This document shows, piece after piece, positions 6,484 through 10,485 of a stretch of DNA of 10,485 bases. The DNA lies in NCBI GenBank assembly GCA_905236895.1, contig CAJOQI010000123.1:1-10485 (forward strand), given 5' to 3'. Within the stretch, counting starts at the first letter, position 1; each line of letters opens with the position of its first letter. The stretch comes from an uncultured Peptostreptococcaceae bacterium. GTDB lineage: Bacteria; Bacillota; Clostridia; Peptostreptococcales; Anaerovoracaceae. The position numbers and the translations under genes are program-made. The notes under the pieces were generated by a model that was given only the letters and a program-made list of their open reading frames with translations, was not told the origin of the DNA and searched no databases.

Positions 6484-6618
6484 TCATTCTTTTCGCGCGG
6501 GACGACTGTTTATTACAATAGTTCCTTTGATTTCCGAATAGGCTTGAGCAACCTCCCGCTCACTCATGGATGCGGATGTATCGATCATGAACAAAATATT
6601 CTTGACGGTAGAATCCAT
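6484..6618 (-). pseudogene. Fragment of a VWA (MIDAS) domain protein, 44 codons
   Basis: The minus-strand frame from ATG 6618 reads NILFMIDTSASMSEREVAQA and then EIKGTI before running out into RPARKE and a stop. DTSAS (13-17) is the DxSxS metal-binding motif of a von Willebrand factor A domain, and the flanking strand and helix match the start of VWA-like proteins of the DUF2201 type, which are often paired with AAA+ ATPases. A VWA domain needs about 180 residues, so this is the beginning only; the rest, including later MIDAS residues, is missing. AGGCGG sits before the ATG, nine bases after the AAA+ stop. The fragment is in the same frame as the AAA+ gene (one TAG and three codons between them), so it could also be the tail of a former fusion. 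Too short for ordinary gene callers. Confidence 0.65.
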
Positions 6619-6627
6619 AAGATCCGC

Positions 6628-9477
6628 CTAACTGGCGAATCCTATCCTTCTCTCTTCAACTTTTTCTTCGGACTTCCCGTCGGGAATATCGCATTCTTCG
6701 ATGGTTGTGAGAAGTTCCTTGGTAAAGTCATCCTGAAACTCTTCCAAAACTCTTTCCGCAAGATTCATCTCTGCCTCTTCAAGAATATTACGGACGAAAC
6801 GACCGTTGCCATAATCGCTTTCACCGCATACCCTCTCATAGGTCTTTCTAAGCTTCTTCATAGCCCTATCTGTAATGGTCATTTCTTTCTTTGATGCCAT
6901 AAGCTTAGTGATTTCGCACAGCTCATCTACGCCGTAGTCATCAAATTCAATATTAAATGCTATGCGGGATTTCAATCCGGGGTTTCTGGCAAGGAATTCC
7001 TTCATGGGCTGGGGATAACCCGCAAATATTACAATGGTATCTTCCCTGTGGTTTTCCATTTCCTGGACTATGGTATTGATTGCTTCGTCTCCGAAACTAT
7101 TGTCATAACCATCGCAGAGAGAATAGGCTTCGTCGATGAATAGTACGCCTCCCCTTGCTTCTTTGAACTTTTCTTCAACCATGGGAGCAGTCCAGCCAAC
7201 ACAGGGACCTACCAAATCCTTACGTCCAACTTCCAGGAATTTGCCCGTGGGCAAAACATTTTCATCCTTAAGCATCTCCGCAAGGAGTCTCGCCACGGTA
7301 GTCTTTGCTGTACCCGGGTTTCCGGTAAATACCATATGGAGGGAAGCTCTTTCTCTCTGGATTCCTCTTTCCATGCAAAGCTTGTTCACCTTAAAATTGG
7401 CCACAGCCTTCTTGATGGTCTCCTTTGCTGATGCAAGGCCTATCATCTCCTCCAGTTCTTTCTTCGCACTCCCCTTTTCTCTCTCTTTGCTCATGCCCTC
7501 TTCAAGCATGGTTATATCTTCTTTGGTGAGAAGAAAAATCTTATTTTCTTCCAGTCCCTCTGCATCTTCCCTCCCGGAAAGAAGTCGTACTGCCTGGTTT
7601 CTGGCTGCTCGGTCAATTAAGTTTCTGACAAATCTGCCATTGCCAAAGCCATCTATATATACTGCCTTTTCAAAAATATAGCGAGCTTCCAAAACGGCCT
7701 CTTTCGTTGCGGTAAAACCGCGCTCCTTCAACATCAGCTTAAAAATCTCAGTAAGCTCATCCACATTGTAATCAGGGAAATCAATCCAGTTTGGTATTCT
7801 GCTCTTCAGGCCTTCGTTCTTCTTCATGAAGTCCTTCATTCTTCCGTTATAGCCTGCCAGAATAACAATCACATTGTCTCTGTTGTTTTCCATCTCCTGA
7901 ACCAGAGCGGTGATACTATCCTGAGTGACCATGGCATAGGCTTCATCAATGAAGAGCACCCCTCCCTTTGCTGCGACGAAGGCATTTCTTACCTGAAAAT
8001 CAAAAACCAGGTCCGTTCCTCCCCTTTCCACGCATACTCCGCTTTTGAGAACCCCCTTATCTCTTGCGATTTCAGCAAAGAGTTTAGCCACCGTTGTTTT
8101 TGCGCTTCCGGGATTTCCCGCAAAGACCATATGCATGGCGCCTGATTCATAGTCGCCGCCAAGGGCTTTCTTTCTCTCCTTGTCCACGATGAAATTGGCT
8201 ACCATATCATTTATATGCTTTTTCACAATATCCAGACCGATTAGACTCTGAAGTTTTTCATAGGCAGACTTCCGGTCCGGATCTCTATCCAGCATAAATC
8301 CACCCTGAGGATTATAGTTATAGGCCTTCAAGATATTCTCGTTTAGACACCAGGGCTCGAACTGTTCGTAGGCCTCCATCACCTGTGTCTGTGTGAAGGT
8401 CTTTCCCGAGAAACGCGTCATGAATGTCTCTGCCTGAGATTGATACTTGGCATACTCCGACTTCTTAATCAAAGACTTAAGATAACCGATTGCGGTCTTT
8501 CTGTCTCCACTGCCTTCCTTCAGCGTAAGGGCTATTCCATACTTGCTGAGATTGGGCAGAATATAGTATGCGAATCCCGGCTTATCGATATTATAGGTGA
8601 ATACAAAGAGACATTTATTGCGATAAGTCTTGAAGAGCTTTTCAATATATTCGCTGGCCATTAAATATTCTTCGGGTTTATGCCCAAATCTGGCGGATAA
8701 ATCCACAACCAGCATCCCACCATAGTTGTTTTCTATTATATCTTCCATATAGGAATTGGAACCTGCAACGTCGGGATGAATCGCCTTTATCACCCCAACT
8801 CGCCTGCTTGTTATGCGCTTTGCACCAAGAAGCTTCTGGGCCAGAATCTCGGTCATGTCTTTTGCAGCCTCAATGCTCCTTCCCGAAATAACATAGTGAA
8901 CCAGATTACCTGCTCCCTCCAGGGAATTCTTGTGCTTCTCAATATTGTCCAGCTCATCAACGAAACTTTTGTCATAGATAGGGAGGGCCTTCCGAGGTTT
9001 GTCCGATACGATAAATTCGCTGAAATCATACCTTATAAAAACAGTTCTGTTCTTTTCGTTGTTGCTCCATCGATACATCTCATAAAAGCAATCCTTAAAG
9101 GTATCCCTACACCAGGAATATCCGTTATGATAATCCCTTCTGTAGGCCTCTTGAATATGGTGGTAATAGTCCCTCATAGTAATTTCAATTGGCTCACCCA
9201 TAAACCTCCTTATGCCGAAAGCTGAATTCAGTACATCTCTGAAATAGGAGCAAGCGTCATGATAGGTGAACTTATTGTCATCATAAGCAAAGGCTCCCAG
9301 AAATCCGTCCTCCTCTTCTCTATAAAGGAAGAATGTAGTTCCTCTCTGCAAAGTCCTATACATATAGTCATTCAATCTGTTGACATTGTTTTGATATCCG
9401 TATTGCCTCAGTTCTATTTTGGCCTTTTCCTGAAGTTCTTCTTTGTTTCCTTTAATTGCAAAATTATAATATCTCAT
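6628..9477 (-). CDS. Multi-module AAA+ ATPase of the CbbX/SpoVK type
   Basis: 949 residues, cytoplasmic. Two intact modules: D1 about 405-660 with Walker A GNPGSAKTT (454-462), Walker B GGVLFIDEAY (505-514), GLKSRI with Arg560, and GNGRFVRN (612-619); D2 about 675-920 with Walker A GNPGTAKTT (719-727), Walker B GGVLFIDEAY (776-785), GLKSRI with Arg838 and GNGRFVRN (890-897). Upstream, residues 190-340 echo the same fold in worn form: VHYVISGRSIEAAKDMTE at the Walker A position (no Lys-Thr), NNYGGMLVVDLS (251-261) at Walker B and CLFVFTYN at sensor 1, suggesting a dead third module. D2 keeps the pore loop DLVGPCVGWTA; D1 lacks it. The first 190 residues are unrecognised. Such ATPases remodel proteins as hexamers; the client is unknown. 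Start supported by GGGAGGAG just before the ATG. Confidence 0.93.
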   Translation of the reverse strand: MRYYNFAIKGNKEELQEKAKIELRQYGYQNNVNRLNDYMYRTLQRGTTFFLYREEEDGFLGAFAYDDNKFTYHDACSYFRDVLNSAFGIRRFMGEPIEITMRDYYHHIQEAYRRDYHNGYSWCRDTFKDCFYEMYRWSNNEKNRTVFIRYDFSEFIVSDKPRKALPIYDKSFVDELDNIEKHKNSLEGAGNLVHYVISGRSIEAAKDMTEILAQKLLGAKRITSRRVGVIKAIHPDVAGSNSYMEDIIENNYGGMLVVDLSARFGHKPEEYLMASEYIEKLFKTYRNKCLFVFTYNIDKPGFAYYILPNLSKYGIALTLKEGSGDRKTAIGYLKSLIKKSEYAKYQSQAETFMTRFSGKTFTQTQVMEAYEQFEPWCLNENILKAYNYNPQGGFMLDRDPDRKSAYEKLQSLIGLDIVKKHINDMVANFIVDKERKKALGGDYESGAMHMVFAGNPGSAKTTVAKLFAEIARDKGVLKSGVCVERGGTDLVFDFQVRNAFVAAKGGVLFIDEAYAMVTQDSITALVQEMENNRDNVIVILAGYNGRMKDFMKKNEGLKSRIPNWIDFPDYNVDELTEIFKLMLKERGFTATKEAVLEARYIFEKAVYIDGFGNGRFVRNLIDRAARNQAVRLLSGREDAEGLEENKIFLLTKEDITMLEEGMSKEREKGSAKKELEEMIGLASAKETIKKAVANFKVNKLCMERGIQRERASLHMVFTGNPGTAKTTVARLLAEMLKDENVLPTGKFLEVGRKDLVGPCVGWTAPMVEEKFKEARGGVLFIDEAYSLCDGYDNSFGDEAINTIVQEMENHREDTIVIFAGYPQPMKEFLARNPGLKSRIAFNIEFDDYGVDELCEITKLMASKKEMTITDRAMKKLRKTYERVCGESDYGNGRFVRNILEEAEMNLAERVLEEFQDDFTKELLTTIEECDIPDGKSEEKVEERRIGFAS

Positions 9478-9563
9478 TTACTCCTCCCTATTCCTTTCTC
9501 TTTACTACATGGGCATTCTACCACCCTATATGAAGCTTCACATTCAACTATTGGTGTAATTAT

Positions 9564-9599
9564 GGGACATATATCCCCCGACTTAAGGCTCAATTAATC
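9564..9599. promoter_or_regulatory. Upstream module shared with the WYL promoter region
   Basis: In plus orientation GGGACATAT (9564-9572), then GACTTAAG (9580-9587), then CAATTAATC (9591-9599). The WYL upstream region has the same order: GGGACATAT (5479), GACTT (5489), CTAAG (5496), CAATTAATC (5503). On the minus strand it is followed at 9564-9559 by CATAAT, a possible -10 for the AAA+ gene, though no clear -35 is seen. Confidence 0.5.
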
Positions 9600-9602
9600 C
9601 CA

Positions 9603-9620
9603 TGTCCCAAAAAGGGTACA
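9603..9620. promoter_or_regulatory. Palindromic operator candidate, site 3 (AAA+ upstream region)
   Basis: TGTCCCAAAAAGGGTACA matches site 2 at 16 of 18 positions; the two changes keep the arms largely complementary (CCC/GGG). It lies 126 bases upstream of the AAA+ ATG and 38 bases upstream of a minus-strand CATAAT. Confidence 0.6.
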
Positions 9621-9665
9621 AAAACCGCAAAATAAAAAGACGATTCCAAAATCCACTGCGGTTTT
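9621..9665. repeat. Second inverted repeat interlocking with the terminator hairpin
   Basis: AAAACCGCA (9621-9629) and TGCGGTTTT (9657-9665) are perfect inverted copies. The right copy lies almost wholly in the loop of the terminator hairpin and the left copy lies beyond its T-run, so the two stems interlock: either a pseudoknot or two alternative folds. Operator site 3 ends directly next to it (9620). Confidence 0.7.
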
Positions 9666-9676
9666 TGGAATCGTCT
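9632..9676 (-). terminator. Strong terminator behind the M41 remnant
   Basis: On the minus strand AGACGATTCCAAAA (9676-9663) pairs perfectly with TTTTGGAATCGTCT (9651-9638), an 14-bp stem with an 11-base loop, followed by TTTTTAT (9637-9631). It begins about 80 bases after the M41 remnant stop and separates that unit from the AAA+ gene. Confidence 0.85.
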
Positions 9677-9755
9677 ATCTTGAATTGACTAATGGGAATT
9701 AGAAAGTCAGTCTTGTATTGTTTTCCTTGCTGACCCCCGCAGGATGGTCGTATAT

Positions 9756-10175
9756 CTAAGTATTATCCGATCTTACAGGTGCTTTCATCATTCTATCAAA
9801 GAACTCTCTGTTTTTGGCGATTATTTCTTTGGCCTTTTTATAATACCTCTGTATCATGGCCCCGGCCAGGTCTTCTATCTTTTTCTTTCTATCTTCCGAT
9901 GTGTCATATTCATAACTCTTATAATCGAAGCCAAACACACATCCGGAGGTAATCATATTCCCCACTATTCCAAAGGCCTGGTTCATATCCTTCGAGTTTC
10001 CGATGTCCTCCATTCCCAACACCTGCTCAGTGGCTGCCATTCCCCCAAGGGAGGTTATCGCCCTGCTCTTAATCCACTCTCCGGTAGTGTCCCCCTCGTT
10101 ATAACAGGATGTGAATCCTCCTCCTTTTTCTCCCAACCGCAAAGTCATTCTATCAGTTGGGGAAAAGGATTGCAT
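9756..10175 (-). pseudogene. Truncated FtsH-like M41 peptidase (C-terminal half only)
   Basis: The 139-codon frame matches the C-terminal half of the FtsH peptidase domain in order: MTLRLGEKGGGFTS aligns with VTIIPRGRALGVTF of E. coli FtsH, SLGGMAATEQVLG with the LGG-x-x-AE helix, GNSKDMNQAFGIVGNMI with TGASNDIKVATNLARNM (Asp63 at the third zinc ligand), then FGFDY and a final helix IQRYYKKAKEIIAKNREFFDRM. Everything before this, including the HEXXH zinc motif and any AAA+ domain, is missing, so it cannot be an active protease. No ribosome site precedes the ATGs at 10175 or 10148; homology starts near 10148. The frame overlaps the 3' end of the small gene upstream, as expected for a deletion that joined two genes. 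Confidence 0.7.
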
Positions 10176-10381
10176 TCAACTTGTGGTATAGTTTTGGGAC
10201 AAAAGGTATTGGCAAAAAAGAAAACATCCTCTTGATCCGTCAAGGCGTGAACCTTTGTTACGGAATAGAGCAAAGCCTTATACTCCACGGAGCCCCCATC
10301 TTTGATGCGAATAACCCTAAAGGGAACCAGCAAGGCTATTAATATGATTATTGCGATTATTGCTTTCTTGCTCTTACCCAT
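10145..10381 (-). CDS. Small membrane-anchored protein with an apparently replaced C-terminus
   Basis: 78 residues from the ATG at 10381, chosen because AGAGGAG lies at proper distance before it; a longer frame to 10459 would run into the insertion sequence. Residues 1-24 are a lysine-led membrane anchor (MGKSKKAIIAIIILIALLVP), followed by IRIKDGGSVEYKALLYSVTKVH. The latter matches a common small clostridial family with the pattern KDGG-T-x-YKALxY-x-x-x-KxH, function unknown to me. In that family, as I recall, the end carries a Gly-rich, I-L-G-containing strand; here residues 50-78 (VFFFANTFCPKTIPQ and on) do not resemble it and overlap the M41 remnant. Likely a hybrid left by deletion: true 5' end, foreign 3' end. 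Its native promoter has probably been cut off by the insertion sequence beginning near 10400. Confidence 0.6.
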   Translation of the reverse strand: MGKSKKAIIAIIILIALLVPFRVIRIKDGGSVEYKALLYSVTKVHALTDQEDVFFFANTFCPKTIPQVECNPFPQLIE

Positions 10382-10418
10382 TTTTATCTCCTCTTGTATT
10401 GGATCTATACTAATAAAG

Positions 10419-10448
10419 TGGACACGAAATAGCATAAACTGATACAAT
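10419..10448 (+). promoter_or_regulatory. Promoter of the insertion sequence gene
   Basis: TGGACA (10419-10424, 5/6 to TTGACA), 18-base spacer, TACAAT (10443-10448, 5/6 to TATAAT). The -35 lies inside the probable terminal repeat. It would start transcription near 10455, 20 bases before the ATG at 10476. Confidence 0.65.
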
Positions 10449-10475
10449 TTTGTAGACACAGAAAGGAGCTATCAC

Positions 10476-10485
10476 ATGTCCAATC
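10476..10485 (+). CDS. Start of a probable transposase gene (partial)
   Basis: ATG TCC AAT (Met-Ser-Asn) at the window edge, with AAAGGAG (10462-10468) seven bases before it. Three codons cannot show the family; the call rests on the IS3-like end, promoter and ribosome site upstream, which fit an IS3-family orfA. Confidence 0.5.

Larger units (their letters stand above)
10400..10485 (+). mobile_element. Left end of an IS3-like insertion sequence (cut by the window edge)
   Basis: From about 10400, TGGATCTATACTAATAAAGT and the following GGACACG resemble the IS3 left end as I remember it (TG, GATCT, then A-rich bases and AGTGGACACG). A promoter, a strong ribosome site and a start codon follow within 80 bases, the usual layout of IS3-family orfA. 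The other end and any target duplication are outside the window, so family and boundary are tentative. Confidence 0.55.

Noticed and set aside
5866..6894. Long plus-strand open frame of 342 codons
   Set aside because: It lies antisense across the coiled-coil gene, the VWA fragment and the end of the AAA+ gene, starts with TTG without a ribosome site, is rich in Phe/Leu/Ser/His as expected for the complement of charged helical genes, and has no motif.
8230..8245. LIGL and MIGL in the AAA+ protein as a possible ClpP-docking loop
   Set aside because: These sit at the entry of each CbbX-type module (LIGLDIVK, MIGLASAK), where the family always has this motif, not in the loop that carries IGF/LGF in ClpX or ClpA. 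It gives no support for direct ClpP binding.
10184..10202. Possible fourth operator ending in TTTTGGGACA
   Set aside because: Only the right arm matches site 3; the left arm is absent, and it lies inside remnant coding sequence rather than before a gene.

Overview
The window looks like chromosomal DNA of a low-to-moderate GC Gram-positive bacterium, most likely a clostridial (Firmicutes) species. Pointers are strong purine-rich Shine-Dalgarno sites, TGnTATAAT extended -10 promoters, hairpin-plus-T terminators and protein families familiar from Clostridia. I cannot name a genus.

Left, plus strand (1-2356): the 3' two thirds of a thioredoxin-reductase-type flavoprotein gene, its terminator, then a gene for a membrane protein that joins six predicted transmembrane segments to a 2-oxoacid dehydrogenase E2-like acyltransferase domain. 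That gene has an extended -10 so close to its ATG that the mRNA is probably leaderless. A second terminator follows and faces a minus-strand terminator.

Middle, minus strand (2364-5420): a compact operon read right to left, WYL-domain regulator, then a 394-residue protein I do not recognise, then a ClpP. The ClpP keeps Ser98 and His123 but has Asn172 where the triad Asp is expected, so it looks like a second, atypical ClpP.

Right, minus strand (5538-9680): a second unit headed by a 949-residue AAA+ protein with two intact CbbX/SpoVK-type ATPase modules and an apparently degenerate third one at the N-terminus. It is followed, in the same frame after one stop codon, by a 44-codon fragment of a von Willebrand factor A (MIDAS) protein, and then by a small coiled-coil protein. 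A minus-strand terminator at 5538-5563 probably ends this unit.

Far right (9680-10485): the C-terminal half of an FtsH-like M41 peptidase, overlapping a small membrane-anchored protein whose C-terminus looks replaced, and then the left end of an IS3-like insertion sequence with its promoter and the first codons of its transposase. This stretch looks like deletion and insertion debris.

The link between the two minus-strand units is regulatory. An 18-bp palindrome (TGTACC-N6-GGTACA) lies upstream of the WYL gene, recurs in exact form in the gap behind the AAA+ unit, and occurs with two changes upstream of the AAA+ gene. A second, looser ~35-bp module (GGGACATAT ... CAATTAATC) is also shared by the WYL and AAA+ upstream regions. 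The simplest reading is one WYL-controlled regulon covering an unusual AAA+ ATPase, a VWA remnant, a coiled-coil protein, an unknown protein and a variant ClpP. That these form one functional system is inference.
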